Assembly (NCBI GenBank): GCA_025618425.1
Contig: CM046836.1
Location: 12,383,176-12,447,175, forward strand
Origin: Heliocidaris tuberculata
Lineage: Eukaryota; Echinodermata; Echinoidea; Camarodonta; Echinometridae
Reading direction: 5' to 3'
Length of the DNA stretch: 64,000 nucleotides
Numbering within the stretch: position 1 is the first letter of the stretch; each line of letters starts with the position of its first letter. The notes below the pieces were generated by a model. It had not been told where the DNA came from and made no database searches. It worked only from the letters and a program-made list of their open reading frames with translations. Below, one piece after another: positions 12,169 through 29,255 of the stretch. The position numbers and the translations under genes were made by a program.

Positions 12169-14273
12169 TTTGTACTTTGCTCGAAACTGTGGCAGTAAGA
12201 AACTTATTTTTCAAATGCACTCTGATAACGGGCAATAAATAACTTTTACAATTTCAAATAATTTTGTTTTCACTCAAATGTAAGAATGAGCTGACAAATT
12301 AAAATGTAAATCAACCAAGCAACGAAATTTTGCTTAAAAGATGAATACAAGTTTTCATCTCCTGTATCATTACACTTTGGTTTGAGTTTGCGAGAATACA
12401 TTATGAACAAAACTCAAGATAACATGTACCTCTAACCCAAACCCTTTTTATAAAGTAACACGATAGTGGTGTAAAGGTGATAGATTTTCCTTCAGAGTAT
12501 AGACATTAAAAAAAAATCTACTCGAAGAAACACTAGACTTGCGGTCATTTTGGTCCACTATACCACTGACAGTGGTGCAGGATCAAATCCTCCCCCCCCC
12601 CCCACTAACCAGTGACATTTGCTAGTAATTCGCATTTCATTCACCCATGGTAAGACCGGTAACCTCCCCCCCCCCCCCCCCACCCCTCCTCCAGTGACGC
12701 CTGTGCATCCTCACTGTCTATACTTATGCCGACAATTAAGGGAGAATGATTGGCCACACTCTTAGAACAAAACTGAATCTGGAAAAAACAACTATCACAT
12801 AAAGGATATTTCTCATTCTAATCAATGTTCACATCAGGTTATACCGGAAGTAACAGGTCAACACATACTGATTTCCTCTCAAGTGCCACGCCCACTTTTT
12901 CTTCCCACTAAATGTGAGTCTTCAGATATCCGGCTTTTACTGTTTTTCCTCAAGTTCTTTTCTATTTTTTCTTTTTTTAACGACTTCCTGCTTTCTTGGT
13001 CTACAAAATATCTCAACTAAGTGGATATATCATCATAAATTGTTAAGAACATAAAATACACTGACAAGAAGATAAGGCAACTTAGATGAGATTAAGGAAA
13101 TTTAAATGAAGGTTCGTCTGTGTGAGAAGGCAGCCTTTATTTGAATCTGAGAAAACTCGCGAGTCGTCACACTAAAACATATATGAAATTATGTGTGTTC
13201 TTCAAAAAGTTTTAAATGGTTCAGAAAAGGCACATATGTTTCTGTCTGTACGAAAAAAGAAAATGATTGCCTCCCCCACGCAGCTTTTCACGGTTGGCCT
13301 CGCAGATCTGTTGTTGCAAGCCAAGCCATTTCATTCATTTCTTCCTCTCCTTTTGTCAGGAGCTTCCAGGGTGCAACGTTTGCTTAATGTTACACCCCAT
13401 GAAATCTGAAAAGGGCTTCTATTCTTATGCAAAACTGCTTTCTTGGTTTCCAGAGAGCTGGCCGTCGGAGAAAAGAAATCACTGCTGTTGGGCTCCGTTA
13501 TTACTCATTCCGGGGGAGCAAGGTACAATCAAAAGTAATCATAGATATCGAGACACGCATGGTGTAAACGAAACAGGGGCGTAAACTTTGATTCCTTGTA
13601 GTTGCAAATACTTCTGTAATATTCCTGTTATACCTCATCTCCCTGGTTAGTTACATTTTACAGACCTACAAATATGGTCGGATACGTATATGCTTATTAT
13701 CGTCTCCCATTCGTTTTCCTTATGACATTTCAGAATTGGATAACCTCAGGATATAGATTTTTTAATTTTCCCAAATAAAACATGGATTTAAATGACAACT
13801 ATTTACATAAATACGACTATGCTATATTGTGTCGTATAGATATGAATCTACAAGATTTTGAACATTAATGTTCATTGTAATTTACACCACCACAGTCATA
13901 CATACAAATTAAAAATACAATGGATAACCTACTTTATTGCAATAGGGAAGTTTATTGCTATATTACCTTACCTTTATCATCACTCTAGTATCATGATTAT
14001 ACTAATAAAGCTATCAGATTAACGAGCAAATCTGACCAAATATAAACAATATATTAACAAACGCGCATTCTCTCTCCTTTGATCTGTTTACACCTGGAGA
14101 TAAAAGTAAGATATTAAATTCATGTCACTGCATGACTATCATGGCGACAAATGGATTGCCAGCCACAGTGATACTGAAATGTAATTGCCGGAAAATTTAC
14201 CAGATATTCTAAATTCCATTCAAATATAGGTCGAGAGAATATTGGGGAGGTGAAAACCTCGAAGCAAATTTTT
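12169..14273. other. Unassigned region with poly-C tracts
   Basis: Two long C runs near 12593 and 12666 sit next to CAGTGACATTTG and CAGTGACGCCTG, reminiscent of worn element ends. Open frames at 13191-13584 (+) show no known domain. No gene is called. Confidence 0.4.
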
Positions 14274-14468
14274 AGAAGTGGAGTTGAAAATTGAAATCCA
14301 CATCTTTGGGAGTCATGTTAGGGATCACTTCCTTAAGAGATGAATCCACTCTTATAGTAGTGAAATACGCTAAAAGTAGTGGTTGAAGTACTCTTTTAAG
14401 AGTGGATTTCACTCCAAACGGAGCGAACCCTAATAATATGACTCCCCCAAAAGTGAATTTCCACTCCT
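14274..14468. repeat. Small foldback repeat
   Basis: The left end reads AGAAGTGGAG followed by TTTGGGAGTCATGTTAGGG. The right end is its inverse (CCCTAATAATATGACTCCCCC, then CCACTCCT). Inside, AGTGGATTTCACTCC-like words recur in both orientations. About 195 bases long, non-coding, consistent with a degraded MITE. Confidence 0.55.
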
Positions 14469-14929
14469 GTATATTTACAGAGTAGGGAGGTGAAGGGAAA
14501 ACGTAGAAGACGGTGGTCGTTGAGTGGCTGAGCATATGTGGTAATACTAAACCAGGAAAGAAAAGTGTCTGGATAATGTTTGTAATGAGATATCAACACA
14601 GGGAAATAAAAACAATTTCCTGAGGATGTTTGTTATTAGAACAGAATCAACACATAGCCTACACCACGTGGAACAACGTATCATTCCAGGGATGAGGTTG
14701 TACCAAGGAGTTACTACAGAAATCAGCTTTAAATGTGTAGCCATACATGTACCACATGACTTGAGCAAATAAGGCTCTTTCGCCACATAAATTACCGACC
14801 ACCTCTAAGAATTTTAGTATATCTGATGACTGTATCAAGCTGATATCCGTCGTAGAGTTTGGATCAGACAAAATATTAAGTTATGTTCACAATTTCATAG
14901 TACCTTTCCATAGTACTTGATAACGCATG

Positions 14930-15089
14930 CACAGTAAAAACGCTGTTCAAAAGGTTTTTTAAAACTTATAGTCTTATACAACTTGTTTACTATATAAAAC
15001 AAATTTTTTAACAGTATGGACTGTGCAACGGGTTTTTCAGTTCATATTGTAAACAACTGTTTGCATTTTTAAACAGCGTTTTCTCTGTG
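14930..15089. mobile_element. 160-bp MITE with CACAGTAAAAACGCTGTT ends
   Basis: The left end CACAGTAAAAACGCTGTT and the inverse of the right end, CACAGAGAAAACGCTGTT, match closely and flank a non-coding interior rich in AAAC and GTTT words. No clear target-site duplication was found. The ends resemble, but are not identical to, the CACTGTAAAAAA elements at 61.2-62.0 kb. Confidence 0.6.
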
Positions 15090-16865
15090 TGGGAGTGGGA
15101 CATACCTTGGACTTTCCCAACTAGAGGCCTTTATGCCCTATTTTAAGCTTGAAGATACTAGTACAATAAGCAAGCTTACAAGTACGTCTACAAGTACGCC
15201 TAGATGACTTGAACAGATTAATTAGTTTGAAACAAGTTAAAAAGTCTGATTCAGTTTTGTCTGACAAACTGACGTTGCCCTTTAAGCAAACCAGACAATG
15301 CACGAATGTCTTTCTCCAGACAGGCTAACATGAACTGGGGGAATACAAGTCATGAACCATGCTCACCACAGCTAATATTCGCGCAATCCTGTCGAAGGTC
15401 TTCACCTACAGCAGGCAGGTCGGTCATTAATTTTGAAGGGAAAGGTAGAAAAAAAAATAAAGGCCATACTCCATAGTTTCTAAAACTCATATGCAGAGTC
15501 ATTTCCGAATTTCTATTCACTTTCATATAAACATTCTAGGCAAGCTTTTTTTTACTATGTTTTTGTTGCAGTTAAACTGAATGTATTCAACTGTGTCTGG
15601 TCTCCAAACAAGTCTCCACAACCACCTCCTCTTCGTCTGGAGTAATACTACCATTCATCAGGGATCATTCAGGCAAAGTGAATTGGCCCCATTTCGGTGA
15701 TTATGTTAATCACTTAAATTACTGAGATCAAATATTGCTCATTTCAAGAGGGCAGAAAATCGTTTGGTCTGACGAGACCCTTGTCTATTGATAAAAGTAC
15801 AGGCTGGTGAAAAGGGGTATCATGGCAGATGGTTCTTTTTAAGAATGCGTCCCAGTAACGGGTATCATTTGCGGAATAGCGTATAAACCTCGTAAAGTGC
15901 TTAGGCGATGGCCTTTGCTTTATGTGTTTACAATAATGCTGGTATGTTAAAGGCCTTTGGAAGAATAAATTTATAGATTACCTACATGTATAGATTACTT
16001 AATTACTAATGTATACTTTGCACATGCACCTTGCGATTCTAAGAATGTCATGTATCCAAAAATGAAAACGATACAGGTCACCTATTTTATAATCTGACAC
16101 GATTTACATAAAATAATTGCCATAACGTTTTATGAATATTAATAGTCTGCATTGCATTACATATATTCAGCGCATTGTATCCTCAGGAAAAGGCATTTAT
16201 GCTTATTACCTTAAAATAGATTGGTATCGATTGTATAGGCTACAGATATTAAAGGACTTTACAAAAAACAGGAGTTCATTACTTAGTGAAGGAAACAAAA
16301 GCAAAAAATGTCGAGCTTCCGACTGACTTGAATTGTGGCGCCAGAGAATGAACGAGAAATCATTTCTTTACGCTCAAACTGGAGAGCGGAACGGGAACAA
16401 ACATTGGCCATAAAACAAATATAAAATAATTCAACATTCCAAACAACACTGCATACAGGAAATGACAATATGATAGACATCCAACATATCCAATAATTCG
16501 TAAATTCACTTCCCCCAATGTGAACATCATGTGACAACTTGCCTGGGAAGAGAATGTCCTCGTGACTTTATCAGATCATCAACACCCCTGTAAATTATTT
16601 TGAAAATCATCTTTTCGTGTATAGGCCTAAATAACACTAACGTGATACCGCTTTATCATTGTTCGATCAGACTTCGCAGCATGAGGTGGATATAAATTAC
16701 GAAATGCCTCAAAATTAAATACATTATTAAATACAGTTGCAAGACTTTTCCTATCCTAATTTTTGATGTATAACAGGCCAATCGACTTCAGCCAAAGTTG
16801 AATGTCTTTCCCTCTAGAAATAGTAGAAATATATCGTCATATTTTCATTGATATCTGGCACCGTT
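15090..16865. other. Unassigned region
   Basis: No gene or clear repeat was recognised. Short frames on both strands lack known motifs. Confidence 0.35.
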
Positions 16866-17097
16866 ATAATAATGAAATAATAACAATTTTGTTTACCCAG
16901 GGAAGCCTCATCAGCATCATTATTGAGGGCCCTGCTGTAGTCGTACCTAGCAATTACCAAGTACACTTTTCCACCTGGGTCGAGGGACAAACGTGGGTTA
17001 AACATCTTGTCCAAGGATGTAAGCAGTGAGCGAGGATCGAACCCGGGTGACCAGGACCTCTCGTATGAGAGTCAAGAGCCTTCACCACAGTGTTGAG
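16866..17097 (-). mobile_element. tRNA-derived SINE, minus strand
   Basis: Read on the minus strand, a tRNA-like head (TGGTGAAGGCTCTTGACTCTC as A-box region) is followed by a good B box, GGGTTCGATCCTC, at about 17033-17045. The body contains CCTTGGACAAGATGTTTAA and CTCGACCCAGGTGG, which match the body of the SINE at 24.7 kb. It closes with an AT-rich tail containing ATTATT words. No tRNA cloverleaf is intact beyond the promoter boxes. It is more diverged than the 24.7-kb copy. Confidence 0.7.
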
Positions 17098-20045
17098 TTT
17101 GTTTCACAACAATGCTTGGGTATCTAACGGGAAGTATGAACACAACGTTGTCATTTTCCTTTATTAGTTTTGCTGGTCTGGATTCATAAATTATGGTCTC
17201 CCGCAAATTTATTTCCCCGAATCTTCCCCCCAAACATCGTAAAACTACGAGAATCACTCCAGGCTATGTACGCGCTCATGATCTCGTAGCCAGTGGTTGT
17301 CATGGCAATTGATACTTTAAGCAGAGGACACATGCGCCGCTAATCTTGCAAACTCCTCATTCTATATATATTTTTTTTTTCAGCGCATGTCTAAAAGCTT
17401 ACGCGCTCCAGTGAGATTCATGTGTCTAATGACTTGGGTGTAATGTGTTTTCCACGATTTTCCTCTTTATAATAATCTCGTGGGTTTTGGATCATAACCT
17501 CAGACAAAGAGAGAGTCGCACCCACATTTGCTTTCTTTAGGAATAGATCTACATTTTTCATAAATCCGCTCTGAATCTGGATGATGAAAAGGTTATCATA
17601 ATTATGAAGACTGAAATTTAAAATTGTTATCTTTGTTGTATTCATATAATAAGGATATAATTAGACAACTTTACGAATTTTGTGAATTCGCCTAAGTTTG
17701 AACATTATCAAAGGTGATAATTAATATAGCAACCATTACAATCAACACCCTTGCCTGAACAGCTTATTTAGATTTAATAAGCAAGCAAATACATGTCTTG
17801 TTCACTTGCTGAACCAAAACTCAAAACGAAGTTATAATGACATGACCAAAAAGTGTCCTTAATTTCATGAACAATTTGTTACCAAGAAATAAATGTAAGA
17901 ATTAAGATCAAAAGTTGTTGATCAATGGAACAACAAGGAAAGTAAGCCATGTCGTTCCATCATTTCTATTTAAATACTATCAGTATCACAACTTTAGCCA
18001 TGTTAGTACACTACAATACATACACAATGCATGCAGCTTGTCTGCATTACGAGTATTCCACTGCACAAGCCAAGGTATAATACTAACATCATGGATATGC
18101 TAACAATAGTAACATGTACCGTCGCAGAAGCACGATTGAACAAATTACGTAACACGCGGACGCGTCCGGAACAGTACAATCCCTTTACAAGCTGAAAAGT
18201 TGCATGGTTTCAATTATTGAAAGGAGCTACACCTTCACACACGTTCCATGATTATTGTTATTGATTACATGTATACAACAAACTTCACAACATGCACACA
18301 CTATAATAATGCTTCCTCGTTAAAGACTGGCCAAGCAGTACCATAGAAGAGCAAGCCAATTAACTTCATCAAATTAAAATAAAAATGCGTTTAAAATTTT
18401 ATTGAATGGTTAGCAAACTAGCATTATGATAATTTGAATAAGTAGTAAGCATATATGATATTAAGGAAAGTAACCACATTTCCATGGTGCTTTTTTGTAA
18501 AATTATAGGTTACGTAATGTAGTTGTCAATACAGTTTCATCCAACAGAGTTACATGTACACATTAACATCAATTAGCATACGACACCTGCACACTTTCTC
18601 ACAATTATCGATAGGAACTGCCGATCTAACAATTTGTGTAACACCTGTTCGAAGTCAAATTCTTCCTGCACGCTACACAGAAGCCAACAGAAGCCAATTC
18701 AACTCTCTCTTTCCTGTGTGTACAAAGGAGGGTATAATTAAATGACTGCATGGTACACAGATTATGTCTTACCTGTAAAATAAAGATGTCTGATATTACT
18801 ACAGGTCAATATTTATCCACTTTCACGAAGTTGTTGGTAAGCTCCGAATGGTTAGCCCAGTCTGGTCCTTGAGTTTCAGCTCGAGATCCCAATATTCTCC
18901 TCGCCCACTCCGCGCTGCCAAGATACAAATGTGCACGATTGTAGGCGTGTATGTACGCTATGCACTTCCAAACTCTGAGGTTCGGCGGAAGCAATGTGTG
19001 TGTATGCAGTTCGGTTGGATAATGTGCAGAAAGTAGGTGTGCTAGGCGGCGTGATTCGGAGGCCGTCTATTCGAACCACACAATATAGGAGATGGGCGGG
19101 GCGCCGGTATTATATCACGAAATGCCTGTGATCAAACTTCTGTGTAACTCTCTTTTCTTGAGTTGTGTTGCAGTGGATAATGTACATTAGCCTTACAGGC
19201 CTATTTTTCATTCAGTTGTGTGATTATATGTTAAGTTCTTCTGTCTTCAAAATTAGTTTCCAAGCAATATGGATCAGCGAGCTTCGTGGAAATTGTCTTC
19301 CACTGATAGACCCTTTATCAAGTTGAAAACTTTTGAGCTTTCCTTTTCTACTGAGTCCAGCAAACAGCACGACTTGTGTATTACTTGTGCTGTCGTTAAA
19401 GATGTTTTCTTTCGCAGTGCCGAGACAAAAGTCTATCTTTATATTCACAACTAAAATTCCAGGCCCTTATATACCCCTGACTCGTTTTTATCTGTCTTGT
19501 TATTTGTTTCTCATTCGTTCCTAAAAACCTGACCCTCGTCAGTAACCACTGAGTTCCTTATAAGGCAAGAACTCCGAAATGAATGAGTCAGTCAGAATAC
19601 CATGTTTTTCCCCTCAAAACCTGTATTTTAGACCTAGATTATTCCGAAACCATCGATAATTATATCCCTTTTAAATTTACAGCCCGTTCCGAAAAGAAAG
19701 AAATAATCTGATCCGGACCTAAGCCTTTACAAAAATAGACCCTATTATTCAGTGGTGACGCCATCGCACGGGCGCCCGGGAGCAACTGGGGATATAGGGA
19801 AGACCCTATTGATATAACGTCAGTTCGAAAGAATGTTTAAGTTGAAGAGAAGTGTCATGTCTGACAGTGCCTGGATAGTCCTGAATTTATCACTCTGCAC
19901 CATGGCATGACTTGGCATAATTTTGCTGCAGTTGTACAGTTATAGACGACTGAGGTGAATGCCCATTAGCGCGATGACGGCATGGGGAGGGGGAAGGGGG
20001 AAGGGGACATTAGGGGGCAAATCATTTATCCCAATCAGTCAAAGA
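17098..20045. other. Unassigned region
   Basis: About 3 kb with no recognised gene. The stretch 18840-19080 is more GC-rich than average and open on both strands, but shows no known motif. Confidence 0.35.
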
Positions 20046-20172
20046 ACCCCCCCCCCACACACACACACACACACACACACTATCACCACCACCACTCTCC
20101 CATTTTTTGTTTTGTGTATTTTTTTATTATTTTTTTTTATTTTTATTTATTTTTTTTTTTTTTGGGGGGGGG
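20046..20172. repeat. Compound low-complexity tract
   Basis: Poly-C, then (CA)n, then a CCA-rich stretch, then about 60 bases of mostly T, then poly-G. No coding content. The two outer homopolymers (C then G) are arranged like those at the ends of the G/C-tract elements elsewhere in the window, but no terminal repeats were recognised. Confidence 0.8.
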
Positions 20173-20621
20173 CTTATTTTCCAGTTGTGGGTCAAAATGA
20201 ATAAAATACCCAACATCTGTCTCTGTCATCGGTGCCCTAACACACTTTGTAACAGAATATGCACCTATGAGTATCAATAACGGTGCTTGCATCCAGAACT
20301 TGATAACAGGAGACCGAATCCTTCCCAAGCAACAATGTCCGTGTATCTGGGACCCCCCCCCCCCCCCATGCCACTGTAAGTATTAGAGTTGATATTTTTC
20401 TGGCTTCAAATCAATGTATATTTATGTTTAATAAATAATTAGTACATGTATAAAAAGCGACGAAATCACACCAAAGTGTGCATTCCTGTATCTCTTGGGC
20501 GATGCAATATCATATTTCTAAACAACAATCAGCTTTCAATTTGAAACCAGATCGCTACGCGTGTCGATTAAAATAGAGACATTTTATCAATACTAATAAG
20601 GTCCCCATGCGATCGTCCATT

Positions 20622-20646
20622 GGAGATATATATATATATATATATA
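20622..20646. repeat. (TA)n microsatellite
   Basis: Short uninterrupted TA tract; no associated feature recognised. Confidence 0.85.
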
Positions 20647-20908
20647 CGCTTATACAGCGAGCAATATTCATTAGATTGATAATATGTATTAATGGCTCGG
20701 ACCTTGGTCGTGCATTAGTCCGTCCATTCGACAAATATCTAATTAAAAGTGACGAGATTAAAAACAGTGCTAAACGGATGCCCATTTTGTTGTATGTGTA
20801 TGCTCTTGTTTAGAGTATATATACGTGTATACTACTCTGCTGCTGCTGAGGTCAAAAACGACATAGATAATAATCATCGGAAAGAGATAGAAATAGGAAG
20901 GAGCAACA

Positions 20909-21144
20909 GAGAGAGAGAGAGAGAGAGCGGGGTGAGAGAGAAGGAGCGAGAAAGGGATGGATGGAGAGAAAGGTTGAGAGAGAGAGAGAGAGAGGAAGGG
21001 GTGGATGGAGAGAAAGGTTGAGAGAGAGAGAGAGAGAGAGAGATGGGATGGAGGGAGGAATGGAACAACAGCGAGAGGTGGTGAGAGAAAGAGAGAGAGA
21101 GATAGACACGATAGAGGAAGGGGGGAGAGAGAGAGAGAGAAAGA
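20909..21144. repeat. (GA)n array with a repeated longer unit
   Basis: GA dinucleotides are interrupted by GATGGATGGAGAGAAAGGTTGAGAG-type segments that recur about 55 bases apart, so the array is partly a minisatellite. Arg/Glu-rich or Ser/Leu-rich frames here are artefacts of the repeat. Confidence 0.85.
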
Positions 21145-22204
21145 TGGTAATGTCTACTTCTGATTAATGTAATGTTATCATGGTTATGTGATGATTAAAT
21201 CCTATAATTTTACAAACATGAATATGTGGAGTATCCTCCGCAATCAGGAGTGATGTGGCGACCCAAACTTCAGTTTAGATGAATAACATTATATTTAAAA
21301 CACCACAATTACCGATAGTGTAATCCAGTAAACTATAAATACATAATTTGTTAATATAAATTGTATACTTTTTGATATTCAAGTCAATATATTCAACCAT
21401 TCAGGTTGTCAGTTTGGTAAATAAACGAGTTCCTTGAAATAAATCAAACATCATTACTAAACAAGAGGCGTTTTGAAAACGCCCCCCGTTAATCATCCAC
21501 ATGCCAAATAATGTCATTAACCAAATATCGACACTGTCTCCTTATCCATCCCTCAATATTAAAGTTGCAGCATTAATTTGAGGATATTTACTGAGCGTTT
21601 GAAAAGTGGTTTCAGATTTATTCAAAATCGTTGCTGAAGCAAACTGAAATTTTAAAGCAAACTACGCCTATTCTGTAACTACTTTTGTGTGTTGACAAGA
21701 GGGTTATATTTCTTACCCCCTTTGTGATTCCCAGTTTGTACGTCCGTCTGATTTGTTGTTGTTGTTGATGATGTTTGTTTGTTTGTTTGTTTATTTGTTT
21801 GTTAGGTAATACCCATGTAGACAGACTGCCAGCATGACTTGTGGTACTGCAATTAATCAAAAGAAAAAATGTAACGTTCACGGGAACTTGTTCTTTTTTT
21901 TTTCTTTCAAATGATTATGATTATCCAATTGTTCCTTTTAACACCTGTCATATAATATTTACCAACTCGGTGAAAGCGGTATTGGGAGCTGTATTCATGT
22001 GACATTGTCAATATTGACGCGGTCTCGCCGCTAAAAAGTAATTAAACTGATCATAATAGGGCGTGGTAAGTGATATGCACCAAGGACACTCGCCTGTCTC
22101 CTTTATCGGGAATGGAAAGGTCATTATTTCTACCGCATATCTTGCTGAAATTTAATGCTTAGAGGATTTAAGTGTTTTCTATATAATTTTGGGAGGTCTC
22201 TTTT

Positions 22205-22242
<38 letters not shown>

Positions 22243-22965
22243 ATCCCCTCTCTACCACCTCTCTTAGTCTTATTGTCTCATTTCTCTCGTTTTATTTCTC
22301 TTTCTCTCTACAGAAATTTTTAAAAACTGCCTCTTTCAGATATAAAGATTACGTTTGTTTCTAAAAATATCCTAAGCTATACAAGTTTTCTCAGAATAAC
22401 CCAAGTATTCAACTTCTTGTTGTCACTATACATTTGTACACACAATCAACAAGAACCAGAATGACCAAGGAGTTCTGTACTAACTCCTTGGAATGACGAA
22501 ACAACAAGTCAACAACATGTTGAGAATGCCCATATAAGGGATCTGAAAAGGACTGCTGATTTGGGTCGGTAAACAAAGTAGCAGAGATTTGCTTTAGCCT
22601 TTGTGATACCATACCTTTGATTGTGTCCAGTGAAGAGATTAAAGCTCGGAGAATAGAGAACCATGCAGTCATTTACCAAGTTGCCATTTTTGCCCTTTTC
22701 ACCTTTACAAAGGCGTACAAAGTGAAATAGGCATGTTTTTAGCTTAGTTCGAGGGTCGTTTTCATGCAGGTCGATGGACCTATATTATGCACCCGATGAA
22801 ATGGACGCATATCTTTGTAGAGTGCACTTAGAGTTCCAGAGTCTATGGCCCGTATTCTGAACTCCGGTTTAACTTAAACTTCAGGCTAAGTGAGGTTTAA
22901 CTTTGCTGGATTGTCAATTTGGGGAAACTGCTTGGAGGTAGATCCGTATTTTTTTGGTCTCGCCA
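21145..22965. other. Unassigned region with element remnants
   Basis: AAGAGGCGTTTTGAAAACGCC at 21464-21484 is a palindromic motif resembling a transposon end. Near 22468, CCAAGGAGTT and AACTCCTTGG form an inverted repeat. At 22851 the phrase GGCCCGTATTCTGAACTCC resembles a common MITE end. A C run followed by CT repeats lies at 22207-22242. No gene is recognised. Confidence 0.4.
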
Positions 22966-23237
22966 GCTCTCCAAAAGTCGCCCGGGGGGGGGGGGGGATG
23001 TGGGTGACAAAAAAAATTTCGCCAGCCCTCCAAAAGTCGCTCAGGGGGAGGGGGTATGGGGTCCAATTTCCCTCCATAATTATCTGACAAGCAAGCAAAA
23101 AGAAAAAAAAAGGATTTCCATTCTAAAAGGGGGAGGAACAATCACAAAAAGAGGGGGCACAATGCATACTTTTCTTTCAAAGGGGGGATTGCCCCCCCCC
23201 CAAAAAAAAAAAAAAAAAAAAAAAAAATCCGCCACTG
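22966..23237. mobile_element. Partial G/C-tract element, copy 1
   Basis: Shares with 39872-40141 the phrases GCCAGCCCTCCAAAAGTCGC, ATGGGGTCCA, TTTCCCTCCATAATT, CTGACAAGCA and GGGCACAATGCAT, plus a common end, ATCCGCCACTG. That end is the inverse of CAGTGGCGGAT, a hAT-like terminus. The opposite terminus and a target duplication are not visible, so the copy is probably truncated. Its first 65 bases are a local duplication of the GCCAGC..AAAAGTCGC phrase. Confidence 0.65.
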
Positions 23238-23483
23238 ATATATGTCCCAGTGGGCTAATGAAACCCAAGCTATTATAACGAGTATACCGTCATCCTGATT
23301 GGATCACTGAATCTTGATTGGATGTAGGACTCGTCAGAGTGAAGGACTGGTCCCACCCACTGGTCGATGTAGGCGGGAGGGGGGGGGCACAACCCGCCCG
23401 TGCCCCTTTTATACCCTAAGTACAAAACGCCCAAATGTGCGCCATTTTCAAAATCTCAACCTAAAACCCATCTTAAAAATGTG

Positions 23484-23486
23484 ATA

Positions 23487-23530
<44 letters not shown>
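23484..23530. repeat. (CT)n microsatellite
   Basis: Uninterrupted TC dinucleotides of about 46 bases. Confidence 0.9.
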
Positions 23531-23535
<5 letters not shown>

Positions 23536-24056
23536 GAACCATTGACACGCAGAACTGCAGATCATGGTATACATGGTATACGCCCTGTTGTAGCTACATA
23601 ACTCACTTGCATTAAACGTCTAAAACAAAAGATTTTCAGAAAAAGAATATCAGTGAAATATGATTCTTCATATAAAAAACAACTTGCCACGTCGATAAGT
23701 AATACATCAACATCCTTCCACAATAACCGCGAAGCTATTGGCTTTCTATCAACTCTCCGCGATTATTCTATATTCTGATAACCCTGGAGGCCTGGACCAG
23801 GATATAATGTGAATAAAGTTAGATCTGCTCTACCAAATTTGAAATGCAAGACTTGTTCCTTGATGGGTGAATTGCAATATGCTTTTCTTTCTTCCTTAAG
23901 GGGAGAAGTAAACGAAATAAGACATGGATATTATGCGTAACGCCTGTCGGCCGCATAAAGTTAGACAAAATAAAGACTTTCAAGAAATCAACTGAATTTC
24001 AAAACCCATTGTATAGCCTTGAAAGATAATGTTCGGAATGTTATTGTCATATTAGC

Positions 24057-24059
<3 letters not shown>

Positions 24060-24112
<53 letters not shown>
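24060..24112. repeat. (TA)n microsatellite
   Basis: Uninterrupted TA tract of about 52 bases. Confidence 0.95.
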
Positions 24113-24114
<2 letters not shown>

Positions 24115-24728
24115 CAACTTATCCTGCTATGAAATCTTTGCACTGTGCTTGAATAATGTATACGTAAATACCTCAGTTCCACCACCAAACTGACTCAACA
24201 CCGACGCCAAACCGACCCATTTCTGGCCATTGGTGGCAACGTAATTTGTTTGCTCTGTCTGGTGTCGGTCTCGTTGGTGTGACGGGGTATACGTGGATGT
24301 GAATTCCATGTAAATGTCATCAAGTAAGTCATGATGACACCGCTTCCTCGATATTGTAATATTTGTCATTACTAAATGACTGTAACGCCTGAAAAGCTGC
24401 AACAGACTCTAATCTTAATTTCAATAACACCTTTCAGCGAACCGTGCTTTTTATACACATACCGCAGGATAGAGTCAATTCATTATGGTAATGAACCATG
24501 AAACCATATTTCAAGTATGTAAAGGAACATGGTCGTGATAATGGGCGATTCCGTGCTATAATTGTGTCTTTTTTCCTCATATTTCAACCAAAAATGAGGA
24601 AAATCTCGGTATGGCCATTAAATAATGTTGCTTTCTGCTGTCACTATCATTTGTCATGGTCATATCAAGAGATTTTCCATTCGTGGATGATATGTATGGA
24701 TAAATGTCATAATGTAGAGGTGTGGTAG

Positions 24729-27899
<3,171 letters not shown>

Positions 27900-27935
27900 A
27901 ATACCACTGTTGAACCTGACACAAAATGTGTATAT

Positions 27936-28949
27936 ATGTGTAGTACCCAATGTAATGCACACTCCGTGCATGTAAATGCACCCTTTGTTCAGTCCCTTGA
28001 TAACAGCTTGACTACCAACTCCTTGCTGAATCACGTAGGTGCTGAAAATATCCATACTGATGAAGTCACACTCAATTTCGAAACACCTGAGTTACGCTTT
28101 GATTTTGATTCAGAAGACGCTCCAACAGACTCTATTTCATCGGATTATTTAACTGAAAAGAAATTCGTTTCGGGTATAAACTCAAGCCCTAACAATGACC
28201 TATTACTCCTACATTTCAATATTAGAAGTCTCCACAGAAATTTTGATCGTCTTGATATTTTTACGAAGCAGCTGAAACCCCCCAAAGCAGTCATAGGAAT
28301 CTGTGAAACATGGCTCAACGACACCGTCTCCCCCCCCCCCCTTTTTTTTTTCTTTTTTTACATTGAACGGCTTTACTTTTGTTACAAACAATCGAACTGC
28401 TAAAAGAGGCGGTGGAGTAGGTTTATACGTTTCGGAAGAACTGAATTTCGAATACAAAGAAAATTTAAGCCTCATTTCTAATATAATAGAAACCATCTTC
28501 ATCGAAATAGAATTTAAGGGAAAGAGAAACATGATTGTAGGTGTAATTTATAAACCACCACATTCTAACCCAAGAGAATTTATTGATAACCTACAAATAA
28601 TCTTATCCTCACCCTCACTGAACAATAGGTCTTGTGCTATAATGGGGGACTTTAATCTCAACCTACTGCAATGTCATGAAAGTCCCAACTGTCAAGATTT
28701 TCTAGACCTCATGTTATCTAAATCATTTTCTCCAACCATAACTAAACCAACTAGAATTACAGAGTCATCGTCCACTCTAATTGATAATATCTTTATAAAT
28801 GGAACGTCTAATGTCAAGTCCGGAATTTTAGTATCTGATATATCTGACCATTTCCCCGTTTCTACTCTGATCTCTAACGCAACTTCTCATTTTTTACCGA
28901 AAACTAACAAACAAGCAGGAACCCGTGATTTTTCTGTAACCAACCTTAA
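27936..28949 (+). pseudogene. LINE endonuclease domain, frameshifted
   Basis: The first frame (27936 to about 28330) carries LLLLHFNIRSLHRNFDRL and ICETWLND, the N-terminal endonuclease motifs. The frame then shifts within a C-run/T-run at 28331-28356. The second frame (to 28949) carries RGGGVGLYV, GVIYKPPHS, IMGDFNLN, STLIDNIF and SDISDHFPV; the last contains the catalytic-type SDH motif. The enzyme would nick target DNA to prime reverse transcription. The domain is essentially complete apart from the frameshift. It stops at the insertion point, where the next LINE residues continue after 32676. Confidence 0.85.
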
Positions 28950-29255
28950 CAAGGGCGGATCCAGGTTTTAAAAAAAGGGGGGGGGGGGTCCAAAGGGTGA
29001 GAAGTTATCATTCTGGCAAACGCAAGCGCCGAAGGCGCTAAGCGCCTCTATAGGCATATATATATATATATATATAAATGTTAAGGTTTCACGTATCGGC
29101 TCAAACAAATTCAAAGAAAACTGCTAAAAGCGTTTGTAATGCATTGTGGCCAATTTTATTTTTCTACTCAAATTTTCGACGCTCCCTGGCGTCTTCTTCA
29201 GGAGAACAATAAATGATAAGGTATCATACAAATAATTGAAATAGTTATAGTTATA

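Noticed and set aside
20909..21144. CRISPR-like array
   Set aside because: Regularly recurring units are part of a GA minisatellite, with no unique spacers.
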